From contig NC_015510.1 in the NCBI RefSeq assembly GCF_000212735.1, positions 1,922,001 to 1,986,000 of the forward strand: a DNA stretch of 64,000 nt, given 5' to 3'. This DNA comes from Haliscomenobacter hydrossis DSM 1100. Its GTDB lineage: Bacteria; Bacteroidota; Bacteroidia; Chitinophagales; Saprospiraceae. Shown in pieces: positions 17,443 through 25,814 of the stretch (the stretch's first letter is position 1; each line of letters begins with the position of its first letter). A model generated the notes under the pieces. That model was not told where the DNA came from. It made no database searches and saw only the letters and a program-made list of their open reading frames with translations. The translations under genes were made by a program, and so were the position numbers.

Positions 17443-18846
17443 ATGCAAAAAAACAAAAAGCCGGGCATGTCCCGCCGCGAATACCTCAAAACCGCGATCA
17501 GCGGCTCCATCGGGATGATGGTGCTGCCCAACATTATTCCTGCTTCAGTGCTGGGAAAAAATGCCCCCAGCAATACGATCCAGATTGGCCAGATTGGTTT
17601 TGGGCGTATTGCCATGGGCCACGATTTGCCCGATACCATGCGCTTCGATTCTGCCCGGGTGATGGCGGTTTGCGATGTTGACAGCAAGCGCAAGGAATTT
17701 GGCAAACAGTGGATTGAAAAATGGTATACCGAAAAGAAGAAGAAACCCAACTACGTCGACGTCAAAATGTACGACGATTACCGGGAAATGCTGATGAACC
17801 CGGAAATCGATGCGGTGATTGTCAGTACCCCCGACCATTGGCATGCCCAACCAGCCGTTGCGGCAGCGATGGCCGGCAAACACATCTACCTGCAAAAGCC
17901 CGCCGCACTCACCATTGCCGAAGGCCGGGCCATGAGTGATGCCGTACACCACTCCGGGGTGGTGTTTCAGGTTGGTAGTCAGCAACGTTCCCAAAATCCC
18001 TGGCCACAGTTCAAACGCGCCTGTGAACTGGTACGCAATGGCCGCATCGGAAAATTGCATACCATCAAAATTGGCCTGCCTGGTGATCCAGGTGGAGAGG
18101 TAGAACCAGAAATGGCCATCCCCAAAACGCTGAATTACGAAATGTGGCTGGGTTCTACACCTTATGTCTACTATACCGAAAAGCGGGTGCATCCACAGGT
18201 TGGTTTTGACCGTCCGGGATGGTTGCGTTGCGAGCAGTTTGGTGCAGGCATGATCACTGGTTGGGGGGCACACCATCTTGATATCGCCCATTGGGGTATG
18301 GGCACGGAATACACGGGCCCGATCGAAATCAAGTCTACTGCGAAGTTTCCGACCAGTGGACTCTGGAACGTACACGGCGACTTTCTGGCCGAAGCAAAAT
18401 ACGCCAATGGCGTGAACATGATGGTCAGCGGAGCTTTCCCCAATGGTGTGCGTTTTGAAGGCAGCGAAGGCTGGATCTTTGTATCGCGGGGCAATGTAGG
18501 TGTCACTGCCAGCGATCCTGGTAATGCCAAAAATTCGGATGCCTTCAATGCCAGCGATCCCAAAATTTTACAATCCGTCATCAAACCTGAAGAGATTCAC
18601 TTATACCATTCCGAAGATCAACACGGCAATTGGCTGGATTGTATCCGCGAGAATAAAACCACCGTTGCGCCCGTAGAGGTAGCCCACCGTTCCACTTCCG
18701 CTTGTTTGCTCATCCATGCGGCTATGAAACTGGGGCGTACCCTGCACTGGGACCCCATCCGGGAGCGTTTTAAGAATGACGATGAAGCCAATGCGTTGTT
18801 GGAAAGACCACAGCGGTTTCCGTACGGGACTGCGCACGCGAAGTAA
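17443..18846 (+). CDS. Gfo/Idh/MocA family oxidoreductase with Tat-like leader
   Basis: 467 aa. The N-terminus has a twin-arginine-like leader (SRREYLKTAISGSIGMM) and then a Rossmann start (IQIGQIGFGRIAMGHDL). Family motifs include AVIVSTPDHWHAQPAVAA, GKHIYLQKPAALTIAEGRAM (the EKP-type motif, here QKP) and GAGMITGWGAHHLDIAHWG. Members bind NAD(P) and oxidise or epimerise sugars; exported forms in Bacteroidota sit in saccharide-degrading gene sets. It lies between the ThuA fusion and a second oxidoreductase-like lipoprotein, each flanked by a B-type hairpin element. The substrate is unknown. Confidence 0.9.
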   Translation: MQKNKKPGMSRREYLKTAISGSIGMMVLPNIIPASVLGKNAPSNTIQIGQIGFGRIAMGHDLPDTMRFDSARVMAVCDVDSKRKEFGKQWIEKWYTEKKKKPNYVDVKMYDDYREMLMNPEIDAVIVSTPDHWHAQPAVAAAMAGKHIYLQKPAALTIAEGRAMSDAVHHSGVVFQVGSQQRSQNPWPQFKRACELVRNGRIGKLHTIKIGLPGDPGGEVEPEMAIPKTLNYEMWLGSTPYVYYTEKRVHPQVGFDRPGWLRCEQFGAGMITGWGAHHLDIAHWGMGTEYTGPIEIKSTAKFPTSGLWNVHGDFLAEAKYANGVNMMVSGAFPNGVRFEGSEGWIFVSRGNVGVTASDPGNAKNSDAFNASDPKILQSVIKPEEIHLYHSEDQHGNWLDCIRENKTTVAPVEVAHRSTSACLLIHAAMKLGRTLHWDPIRERFKNDDEANALLERPQRFPYGTAHAK

Positions 18847-18847
18847 A

Positions 18848-18956
18848 GTTCGGGGGTTCGGAGTTCGAGGGTTCGTAGGTTCGGGGGTTGGGAGCATTGC
18901 TATTCAACCTCTCCTACGAACCCTCGAACTCCCGAACCTACGAACCCTCGAACCCT
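18848..18956. repeat. Quasi-palindromic iterated element B2 (GGTTCG units)
   Basis: The left arm is AGTTCGGGGGTTCGGAGTTC plus further units; the right arm is the reverse complement (CCTACGAACCCTCGAACTCC and more). The loop is short (GGGAGCATTGCTATT region). It starts one base after the TAA of the Gfo/Idh/MocA gene and lies 15 bp before the next ATG. Confidence 0.85.
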
Positions 18957-18971
18957 TAAACCTTAAGCTTT

Positions 18972-20369
18972 ATGTACAAATCAGCCATTCTCCTTTTCTC
19001 TTTAGCCACGTGCTTCTTTGCCTGTTCCAATCAATCACCACAAACGGAAAGTGTGAAACTCAGCGGTGCCGTGAACGAAATCAAATTGATGACCCTCAAC
19101 CCTGGCCATTTCCACGCGGCTTTGGTGCAAAAAAATCATTACCCCCAGGTTGATTCGCTGGTCTACATCTACGCACCAGATGGCCCCGAACTAAAAGGGC
19201 ACCTGGCGCGCATTGAAAGTTACAATCAACGCGAAGCCGAGCCGACCCATTGGGCATCAAAAGTGTATACCGGAGCAGATTATCTGGAAAAAATGCTCAG
19301 CGAAAAACCCGGGAATGTGGTGGTCATTTCGGGCAACAACGCCCAAAAAACCCATTACATCCAGTCTTGTATTGAAGCAGGCATCAACGTTTTGGCCGAC
19401 AAACCGATGGCCATCAAGCCCGCTGATTTTACCCGTTTGCAAGATCTTTTTCCCTTGGCGGAGAAAAAAGGAGTGCTTCTGTACGACATCATGACCGAGC
19501 GGCATGAAATCAGTACCATGTTGCAACGGGAACTTGCTCAAATGCCTGCCTTGTTTGGAACCCTTGAAAAAGGAACTCCTGACAATCCGGCGATCACCAA
19601 AGAAAGTGTACACCATTTTTTCAAATACGTTTCCGGCTCAGCGTTGATTCGTCCGGCCTGGTTTTTTGATGTAGAACAACAAGGTGAAGGGGTAGTGGAC
19701 GTATCGACCCACCTGGTTGATCTGGTACTTTGGGAATGTTTTCCCGAACAAAGCATCAGCTACCAAAAAGACATTCAACTGCAGGCCGCCAAACGTGGTG
19801 CCACCGATCTGACCAGTGCCCAATTCAAGTTGGTGACCGGATTGCCCGGCTTTCCATCTTTCCTGAAAAAAGACCTCAGCAAAGATTCTACCCTCCAGGT
19901 TTTTGCCAATGGCGAAACCCATTTTAGCGTCAAAGGGGTACACGCCAAGGTATCGGTCATTTGGAATTTCCAGGCGCCGGAAGGTGCCGGTGACACCCAT
20001 TTTTCGATCATGCGGGGTACCAAGGCCAACCTGGTTATCCGCCAGGGTGCCGCCGAGAAATACCGTCCCGTGTTGTACGTAGAACCATTACCCAATGTTG
20101 ACAAAGCCAGCGCCGAAACTGCCTTAAAAGATGCTTTGCAAAAACTGAATGCCGGACAGTTTCAGGGCCTGGGATATGAAGCGAGCGAGAAGGGCTGGAA
20201 GATCCTCATCCCCGACTCCTACAACGTTGGCCACGAGGCGCATTTTGCCCAGGTAACCGAAAAATATTTGCAATATTTGGCGCAGGGAAAACTCCCGGAA
20301 TGGGAGGTTCCCAACATGCTGGCCAAATACTACGTTACCACCAAAGCCTACGCAATGAGTAGAAAATAA
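18972..20369 (+). CDS. Gfo/Idh/MocA-like oxidoreductase lipoprotein
   Basis: 465 aa with a lipoprotein signal (LFSLATCFFAC, Cys18). Residues from about 36 resemble the N-terminal Rossmann part of putative oxidoreductases (IKLMTLNPGHFHAALVQKN, VVVISGNNAQKTHYIQSCIE, GINVLADKPMAIKPADF with a DKP motif). A C-terminal domain (SALIRPAWFFDVEQQGEGVV, DVSTHLVDLVLWECFP) is typical of the 'putative oxidoreductase C-terminal' group. It is probably a periplasm-facing sugar-modifying enzyme working with the preceding Gfo/Idh/MocA protein. The nucleotide-binding Gly motif is weak, so cofactor binding is uncertain. Confidence 0.85.
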   Translation: MYKSAILLFSLATCFFACSNQSPQTESVKLSGAVNEIKLMTLNPGHFHAALVQKNHYPQVDSLVYIYAPDGPELKGHLARIESYNQREAEPTHWASKVYTGADYLEKMLSEKPGNVVVISGNNAQKTHYIQSCIEAGINVLADKPMAIKPADFTRLQDLFPLAEKKGVLLYDIMTERHEISTMLQRELAQMPALFGTLEKGTPDNPAITKESVHHFFKYVSGSALIRPAWFFDVEQQGEGVVDVSTHLVDLVLWECFPEQSISYQKDIQLQAAKRGATDLTSAQFKLVTGLPGFPSFLKKDLSKDSTLQVFANGETHFSVKGVHAKVSVIWNFQAPEGAGDTHFSIMRGTKANLVIRQGAAEKYRPVLYVEPLPNVDKASAETALKDALQKLNAGQFQGLGYEASEKGWKILIPDSYNVGHEAHFAQVTEKYLQYLAQGKLPEWEVPNMLAKYYVTTKAYAMSRK

Positions 20370-20378
20370 AATTAGTCT

Positions 20379-20807
20379 ATGGAACCTTTAAACCTCAACA
20401 ACACAACCGAAACTCACCCCCTGTTTCCCAGCGGAGAATGGGAGGGCTTTTACACTTATGCCGATGGGCGTCAGGCTCAACAGCATAAGATGGATTTTAC
20501 CCTCTTTTTTGAAAACAATGTCGTCAGCGGAGGAGGCAGCGACGATATTGGTTCATTTGTGTGGAAAGGCAGTTACGATACCAAAGGGCTTTGGTGCAAA
20601 ATGACCAAACACTACGTCACTCATACAGTTGCTTACGATGGCAATGTGGATGAAAACGGCATCTGGGGCAATTGGAACATTCGCGTACAGCTTTCGGGTG
20701 GTTTTCACATCTGGCCAAAAAAGAAGGAAGAAAGCACTCGTGCGGAAGAGGTGGATGTGCTGGTGTTGGACAACATCGTCAAAGTTCCCAGCACGGTAAC
20801 AGTATAA
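20379..20807 (+). CDS. Hypothetical beta-rich protein
   Basis: 142 aa with no signal peptide. Alternating short strands (GEWEGFYTYADGRQAQQHKM, DFTLFFENNVVSGGGSDDIG, FVWKGSYDTKGLWCKMTKHY) suggest a small beta-barrel, comparable with avidin- or lipocalin-like folds, but no family motif can be named. It follows the oxidoreductase lipoprotein by 9 bp and precedes the metallo-hydrolase-like gene by 15 bp, so an operon is likely. Function unknown. Confidence 0.75.
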   Translation: MEPLNLNNTTETHPLFPSGEWEGFYTYADGRQAQQHKMDFTLFFENNVVSGGGSDDIGSFVWKGSYDTKGLWCKMTKHYVTHTVAYDGNVDENGIWGNWNIRVQLSGGFHIWPKKKEESTRAEEVDVLVLDNIVKVPSTVTV

Positions 20808-20822
20808 TTTTTGAGACAAACG

Positions 20823-21590
20823 ATGATCACCCTACAACGCCTCAATCACGACACTTCCTGGAAAATTACCATCAACGGCTGTCGGCTTTTGCTTGATCCC
20901 TGGCTAGTTGGTACCGAAATCGACGGGGTTTCCTGGTTCAATGAACAATGGCACCGTATTCCACCAGTTGACGTAAAGGGCATCGGTGAAGTGGATTACA
21001 TTGTCATCTCCCAGCCGTTTTCGGATCATTGCCACGAAGAAACAATTCAGGCTTTGCCTCTTGATTTGCCCATCGCTACAGTCGCTACCGCCCGCAAACG
21101 ACTGGAAAAAACCTTTGGCCAAAGTCGCCAATATTTGGATATCCCCACGGCAAAGGATGGTTTTTTGGAAATAGCTGGGCTGCGTTTGGCTCAATTCAAC
21201 ACGCCCTCTTTATTGGATCAGGTACACAATGCTCTTTTGATCTTGAGTCCAACTGGGGAAAACATCTTTTATGCACCGCATGGTTTTGTGCCCAATGCCA
21301 GGCAAATTTCTTTTTTACAACCGTTCCCCATCCACGTTTTGATCACAACCGTTTCGGAATACCATTTGCCTTTTTTCCTGGGCGGAACGGTCAATTTGGG
21401 CATGCGCGCCATGCAAAAACTGGCCAAGATTCTCCAACCCAAATACATCATCAGTACCCACGATGAGCAAAAACACGCCAAGGGTTTGGTGCCGCGCATT
21501 GCGCGTACTTTTTATCCGAGTGCGGCGGCGGTGCAGGAAAAACAGGAGAATTTTGTGGCAGTGGAGGGTTATGGGGTAGTCGAGTTGTAA
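20823..21590 (+). CDS. Metallo-beta-lactamase fold (UlaG-like) protein
   Basis: 255 aa from the ATG at 20823; a TTG at 20811 is less likely. The layout matches MBL-fold proteins of the UlaG type: LNHDTSWKITINGCRLLLDP at the start, then YIVISQPFSDHCHEETI in place of the canonical THxHxDH, and later YIISTHDEQKH. The first His of the metal motif is replaced (SQPFSDHCH), so metal binding may be altered. Its 3' end overlaps the convergent zinc-ribbon gene by 22 bp. The substrate is unknown. Confidence 0.78.
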   Translation: MITLQRLNHDTSWKITINGCRLLLDPWLVGTEIDGVSWFNEQWHRIPPVDVKGIGEVDYIVISQPFSDHCHEETIQALPLDLPIATVATARKRLEKTFGQSRQYLDIPTAKDGFLEIAGLRLAQFNTPSLLDQVHNALLILSPTGENIFYAPHGFVPNARQISFLQPFPIHVLITTVSEYHLPFFLGGTVNLGMRAMQKLAKILQPKYIISTHDEQKHAKGLVPRIARTFYPSAAAVQEKQENFVAVEGYGVVEL

Positions 21591-21895
21591 TGCTTTAGAT
21601 CAATATAAACCCTATCTCGTGTCAGTACTTCCGTTCGGCCATCAACAAACTGAATGGTAAAAACCGTTTCCTGCTCGCCATCCATTATTTTTTCGATTAC
21701 AAGCCCTGCATCAGCTGGACCAAATTTTACAGGCTTTTCACGGATGAAATATACCTGCTGACCAATTTGTGGATCTATCCAACAGCCCGGGCAAAGCAGT
21801 TCTTTCTCCTCATTGGGTTCATCGGGCCATGCCGGAACGCCCTTTATGTGTAAATGAAAACTTTGTCCACAATTTGGGCATTTGGCGAATGGCAT
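21569..21895 (-). CDS. Small zinc-ribbon protein
   Basis: 108 aa from the ATG at 21895, chosen because the Cys-containing domain starts there; an upstream ATG at 21967 adds 24 unlikely residues. C6-P-N-C9 and C35-P-G-C38 form a zinc-ribbon. The C-terminal half is a small beta-domain (AGLVIEKIMDGEQETVFTIQ, VDGRTEVLTRDRVYIDL). It converges with the MBL-fold gene. The role is unknown; nucleic-acid or protein binding is possible. Confidence 0.7.
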   Translation of the reverse strand: MPFAKCPNCGQSFHLHIKGVPAWPDEPNEEKELLCPGCWIDPQIGQQVYFIREKPVKFGPADAGLVIEKIMDGEQETVFTIQFVDGRTEVLTRDRVYIDLKHYNSTTP

Positions 21896-22007
21896 TTGTA
21901 TTCGATTTAAACGTTCTAAACAAAGATAATCCAAATTCAGCACAGCACAGGACACCCATCCCCTCATTTTTCCTTACCTTTTCTTTACAAAAGCCAAACA
22001 ACTGACC

Positions 22008-22943
22008 ATGATACAACGAATCAGTCTTCTCTTGCTACTCGGATTGTGCGGAAGCCTCCATGCTCAATCCGGCAAAATGACCTACCTTTTTTCCTACTTC
22101 AAAGGCAATGGTGAAGATGGCCTGCACCTGGCTTACAGTCAGGATGGGTTGAAATGGAGCTCGCTCAATGCCGACAAATCATATCTACAGCCAGTAGTTG
22201 GCACTTCCAAACTCATGCGCGACCCCTGCATCGTTCAGGCCCCCGACGGTATTTTTCACATGGTCTGGACCAGCGGTTGGACCGAGCGGGGCATTGGTTA
22301 TGCTTCTTCGCGGGATTTGATCAGCTGGTCAGAACAACAGTACCTTCCGGTGATGGATCACGAGCCTACCGCCAGGAATTGTTGGGCTCCGGAATTGTTT
22401 TACGACAAGGCCAGCAAGCAGTACCTCATCTATTGGTCGACGACCATTCCCGGGCGTTTTCCCAAAGGAGCCAGCGAAGGGGATAGTGGCTACAACCACC
22501 GCATGTACTACACAACAACCACGGATTTTAAAAACTTCTCCCCCACCCGATTGCTCTACGATCACGACTTCAATGTGATTGACGGCACCATCCAAAAGGT
22601 GAAGGGGGAGTATGTCCTTTTTTTAAAGGATGAAACGCGGAATCCAGCGCGAAAAAACTTGCGCATTGCCCGCAGCAAACAATTGACCGAGGGCTATAGT
22701 GCCGCGTCCGAACCCATCACGGGCAAATATTGGGCAGAAGGGCCAACCGTGCTGAAAATCAAAAAGCACTGGATGGTCTATTTTGACAAGTACACCGAGA
22801 AGAAATACGGCGCCGTGCGTTCGAGTGATTTAAAAACCTGGGAGGATATTTCGGAGCAGGTGAGCTTCCCGGCAGGGCTGCGGCACGGGACGGTCTTTAC
22901 AGTGAAAACGAAGTGGTTTGAGGAGGTTTTTAAGGTAAAATAA
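22008..22943 (+). CDS. Glycoside hydrolase family 43-like secreted protein
   Basis: 311 aa with a signal peptide (ISLLLLLGLCGSLHAQ). The five-bladed propeller pattern of GH43/GH-F enzymes is visible: GLHLAYSQDGLKWSSL, KLMRDPCIVQAPDGIFHMVW (RDP with a candidate Asp), RNCWAPELFYDKASKQYLIY (APE), NVIDGTIQKVKGEYVLFLKD (candidate pKa-modulating Asp) and KYWAEGPTVLKIKKHWMVYF (EGP with a candidate acid Glu). The arrangement fits arabinan/xylan-active or related exo-enzymes. It stands alone on its strand, followed by a convergent cupin gene. Confidence 0.85.
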   Translation: MIQRISLLLLLGLCGSLHAQSGKMTYLFSYFKGNGEDGLHLAYSQDGLKWSSLNADKSYLQPVVGTSKLMRDPCIVQAPDGIFHMVWTSGWTERGIGYASSRDLISWSEQQYLPVMDHEPTARNCWAPELFYDKASKQYLIYWSTTIPGRFPKGASEGDSGYNHRMYYTTTTDFKNFSPTRLLYDHDFNVIDGTIQKVKGEYVLFLKDETRNPARKNLRIARSKQLTEGYSAASEPITGKYWAEGPTVLKIKKHWMVYFDKYTEKKYGAVRSSDLKTWEDISEQVSFPAGLRHGTVFTVKTKWFEEVFKVK

Positions 22944-22960
22944 ACCACCCTTTGCCCTGA

Positions 22961-23368
22961 TTATTCCTCTTTCGCTAGCGCCACCGTAAGTAAAAAAAAG
23001 GTTTCAGTCAGGGCCAACACCGTATGCGCGATATGCTCATGCAATTGGAGTGCAATCATGTTTCCTTCTTCAATCGTGGAAGTATGCTCTTCCGTGATAA
23101 ACTTTACTTGTCCCTCTAACACTTGTACACAAATAACGCCATTGGTCGCATGGGATTTCAATTCCGCATTTGTACGTAGCCCGATTAATACGATGCGCAA
23201 AAGTTCGGACTTAAAAATGGTAATTGAGTTGTGCTGGCCGTCTACCCATGTTTTTTCGCTCTTGATTTGGGCAATGAATTTATGCAGGTCCATTTCTACG
23301 AGCGGCGCATTTAACGTTCTATGTCCCTGTGGACGTTGTGGTGTGGATTCGCTGAACTTGTTTTCCAT
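22961..23368 (-). CDS. Cupin-domain protein
   Basis: 135 aa from the ATG at 23368; a longer start at 23455 is possible. The barrel pattern reads VLIGLRTNAELKSHATNGVI, VQVLEGQVKFITEEHTSTI, EEGNMIALQLHEHIAHTVLA. This resembles small cupin proteins of unknown ligand; of the metal-site residues, SHAT and HEHIAH supply candidate His ligands. The gene converges with the GH43-like gene and precedes, on the same strand, nothing close. Function unknown. Confidence 0.75.
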   Translation of the reverse strand: MENKFSESTPQRPQGHRTLNAPLVEMDLHKFIAQIKSEKTWVDGQHNSITIFKSELLRIVLIGLRTNAELKSHATNGVICVQVLEGQVKFITEEHTSTIEEGNMIALQLHEHIAHTVLALTETFFLLTVALAKEE

Positions 23369-23467
23369 AGGAATATGAACTTGATGTGTTGATAATGTTC
23401 TACCGGGCAAGCTACAAGTATACAAAAAATGCCGCAATTCCTCCTTTGTCCACAACTGTCCAATTCG

Positions 23468-23863
23468 TCAACTGAAATACGTAGCCAAAAAAATGACACT
23501 TAAATACGTCCAAAGCAAGGTGAATAAAATGTGTACGGTCGTTTCAAATCTTTTTCCTTTCCAAAGGTCAGCAGAGTAGCCAAAAAATTGCATAAAAAGC
23601 CGGGTTGACCAGAATATGCCCAAACCCAAAACTATTTTTTTGCCTAGATTGGTTTCCATGAGTTCATGGGCGGAGCTCAGGCACAACAGCCCCATGAGAA
23701 ACACGATCAAGGCAATAAAAAACGTATGCACCACCATCATTTGTCGATTGATCAAACTCAATGCAGCCAGTTCTTTGTCCCAGTTGAAAAACTTCGGGAA
23801 AATGGCGTGAATAAACGCCAGGACCATCAGGACGATGCCAATTATTTTAAAGTGTATTTCCAT
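23468..23863 (-). CDS. Four-helix integral membrane protein
   Basis: 131 aa with four hydrophobic segments: about 5-22 (FKIIGIVLMVLAFIHAIFP), 44-64, 74-94 and 110-130. A conserved-looking NRQMMVVHTFF follows the first helix. It is the last gene of a four-gene minus-strand operon (DoxX-like, DUF2071, methyltransferase, this gene), overlapping the methyltransferase gene by 17 bp. No enzymatic motif is visible; it may be a membrane partner of that operon. Confidence 0.75.
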   Translation of the reverse strand: MEIHFKIIGIVLMVLAFIHAIFPKFFNWDKELAALSLINRQMMVVHTFFIALIVFLMGLLCLSSAHELMETNLGKKIVLGLGIFWSTRLFMQFFGYSADLWKGKRFETTVHILFTLLWTYLSVIFLATYFS

Positions 23864-24596
23864 TTTTATCGAGTATAAAGTTCGAGATAAAAGGAGTATG
23901 CTTTAGTTCCTGTTTGAGGTTAAGACCTGCCTCCCGGAAAGTTTTAAGCCAGGATGATTTAGCATGAAAGTGAAAAAAGCCGATGTTGTAAGCCAAAAAA
24001 TTGGGAACATCTCGCAAATGTTCGATGATGTATATTTGCCCAGCGGGTTTGATGGCTCTTTTCAAGGCTTTGAAAAAAGTAAGCCTTTCACTTTCATCCC
24101 TGATTTCGTGCGCAGACAAGATGACAAATATTTTATCGACTGAATCATCCGGCAGTTGTAAATTTCCGGTTTCAACTTGTTGAGTCCCGGGAAACGGCGG
24201 ATAGGCTTTTCTTGCTCTTTTGATGGAAATTTCAGTGTGTTTCGAGGGGTCATAAAAATCAAGTACAATCAGTTCCGCCTGCTTGAATTTTGCTTTTAGC
24301 AAGGTACTTGTTTCATCAAAACCAGCATTGATGTTTACCACGGTGTTTGTGGCATTTTGCTGGTCCAACCAGGTGAAATTGTAAAGTCCCGCCAGGTCGT
24401 ATACATAGAAGGAGGCCAATAGTGAAATGAGGGTTGAAGCTGTAGCCAAAATACCCACGCCGATGAGCACCGTCCGTAAAGGTGGGGCAAAGTATTGGGC
24501 CACAAAAAATAGCCCCAACACCAGTGCAAAGGCAAAAACATAAAAATGCCAATTGAAGCGTACAATGTTGAGCACGCCCTGGAAGGGTTTTCTCAT
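23847..24596 (-). CDS. Membrane-anchored SAM methyltransferase-like protein
   Basis: 249 aa from the ATG at 24596, which overlaps the stop of the preceding DUF2071 gene (ATGA). Two transmembrane helices occupy about residues 12-65. The soluble part is class I methyltransferase-like: VVNINAGFDETSTLLKAKF (a degenerate motif I), AELIVLDFYD, DDSVDKIFVILSAHEIRDES and GQIYIIEHLRD. Motif I lacks a clear GxGxG, so activity on a substrate is uncertain. It belongs to the DoxX/DUF2071 operon. Confidence 0.75.
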   Translation of the reverse strand: MRKPFQGVLNIVRFNWHFYVFAFALVLGLFFVAQYFAPPLRTVLIGVGILATASTLISLLASFYVYDLAGLYNFTWLDQQNATNTVVNINAGFDETSTLLKAKFKQAELIVLDFYDPSKHTEISIKRARKAYPPFPGTQQVETGNLQLPDDSVDKIFVILSAHEIRDESERLTFFKALKRAIKPAGQIYIIEHLRDVPNFLAYNIGFFHFHAKSSWLKTFREAGLNLKQELKHTPFISNFILDKNGNTL

Positions 24597-25333
24597 TGTT
24601 TCCATTTTTCTATTTTTCCTTTTTTCCAATAATAGGGAATGTTACGGATGATAAATGCATTGGCTAAAACGGGGTTTTTAAGCTGGAGTGAATCCAGAAA
24701 AGAGAAGTGGTAATCCATCACGCGCACCGGTAGTGGTGTCCAGTTTTGTCTTACGCCTTCAATAATCAATACTTCCTCGGTCTTTGAGTTATAGGTAAAC
24801 GTAAAGGGCAGTGGCCCTGCATATCGTCTGGCCTCTTTCCAGTCTGAAAATGGCGATTCCGGCGGCAAGGGAATGGCATCTTCCTCCTTGCTCAAAAGTA
24901 TGTTGAAATTCGATTTGTTTGATTTTATTTCCAGGGTGCTTTTTTGTTCCGTTTTACTAATGTCGGTGGTGGTGTAATTGTAATGGGTAAAAATATTGCC
25001 CATCACTTCCATCTTCTTTTGATCGGTTTCTGATTTAGGAATGTACAATCCCCGCAGGTTTTTTCCTGCATTGGAGGTGTACCGCACAAAAACGCGATAC
25101 CCAATTAAAAAAAAGTCGTTGCCCATAAATTTCGGAAAACCCTTGGGTCGGAGGTCTTTTGTTTGAACCATGGCCACTGCCACAAAGGCCCACTTGTCCT
25201 GAAAGGTATCCAATTCCAAACACTCCGGAATCAAGTTTTGCAATTGTTCTTTCTGCACGGCAAAGGTCAGCACCAATGAACTTTCAAAAAATGCTTCAAC
25301 TGCAAATGGATGATTTTTGAGGAAGGCAAGCAT
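24593..25333 (-). CDS. DUF2071 (YqjF-like) protein
   Basis: 246 aa. The N-terminal segment (AVQKEQLQNLIPECLELDTF, then WAFVAVAMVQTKDLRPKGFP) and IGYRVFVRYTSNAGKNLRGL are characteristic of the YqjF/DUF2071 family, which is related in fold to acetoacetate decarboxylase. Later RRYAGPLPFTFTY and VRQNWTPLPVRVMD fit as well. The biochemical role of the family is not established. It starts one base after the DoxX-like stop on the minus strand and overlaps the methyltransferase start. Confidence 0.85.
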   Translation of the reverse strand: MLAFLKNHPFAVEAFFESSLVLTFAVQKEQLQNLIPECLELDTFQDKWAFVAVAMVQTKDLRPKGFPKFMGNDFFLIGYRVFVRYTSNAGKNLRGLYIPKSETDQKKMEVMGNIFTHYNYTTTDISKTEQKSTLEIKSNKSNFNILLSKEEDAIPLPPESPFSDWKEARRYAGPLPFTFTYNSKTEEVLIIEGVRQNWTPLPVRVMDYHFSFLDSLQLKNPVLANAFIIRNIPYYWKKGKIEKWKQ

Positions 25334-25334
25334 G

Positions 25335-25718
25335 TCATAATTTTTTAAAGGCTCTCAAATGAAATTCATGGTAATAAATGAGCAGGACGAACAAAAATGC
25401 AAAAAATGCATTGAGTTTACCCCATAGTAATAAGTCGGGTACCATAAAAAATTCAAGCGTGTTCATGGTCGCCACCACCGCCATTTGTAAAACTGCATTT
25501 AAACGGGGTTTGATCCTGCTCAAAACCCAGATGGCCATGCCGATTTCGGCAAGTCCAATTGCAAGCGTCAGCGGCCTTGCATAGGCCTCCCCTAAAATTC
25601 TGGCCACGATTTGTTCGTGTCGGGGAACCAGGTTAAGTACTTTGCAAAAAAGTCCATTTGCCATCCAAACCATGGCAATGCAATAAGTCAATAGGGTATA
25701 AAGGCGGTTGTTGGCCAT
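25335..25718 (-). CDS. DoxX-like membrane protein
   Basis: 127 aa with four predicted membrane helices and features of the DoxX-like group (CIAMVWMANGLFCKVLNLVP, LTLAIGLAEIGMAIWVLSRI, NTLEFFMVPDLLLWGKLNAF). DoxX-like proteins are small four-helix membrane proteins, often with quinone- or redox-linked neighbours. It heads the minus-strand operon and is divergent from the AraC gene with a 96 bp gap, which may hold shared regulation. Confidence 0.82.
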   Translation of the reverse strand: MANNRLYTLLTYCIAMVWMANGLFCKVLNLVPRHEQIVARILGEAYARPLTLAIGLAEIGMAIWVLSRIKPRLNAVLQMAVVATMNTLEFFMVPDLLLWGKLNAFFAFLFVLLIYYHEFHLRAFKKL

Positions 25719-25814
25719 TTTTCGTTTTTTTAGCGCATGTTAAACCGGGATAAGGGTAGATGCACACAATTTACATCAGGGATAAGTAACACCATACTGA
25801 AAAATAAATTTTCC

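Noticed and set aside
17340-18956. GGTTCG-rich segments as tRNA T-arms or tRNA remnants
   Set aside because: GGTTCGA-like words resemble the T-loop, but no acceptor stem, anticodon arm or CCA end could be folded; the repeats are explained by the quasi-palindromes.
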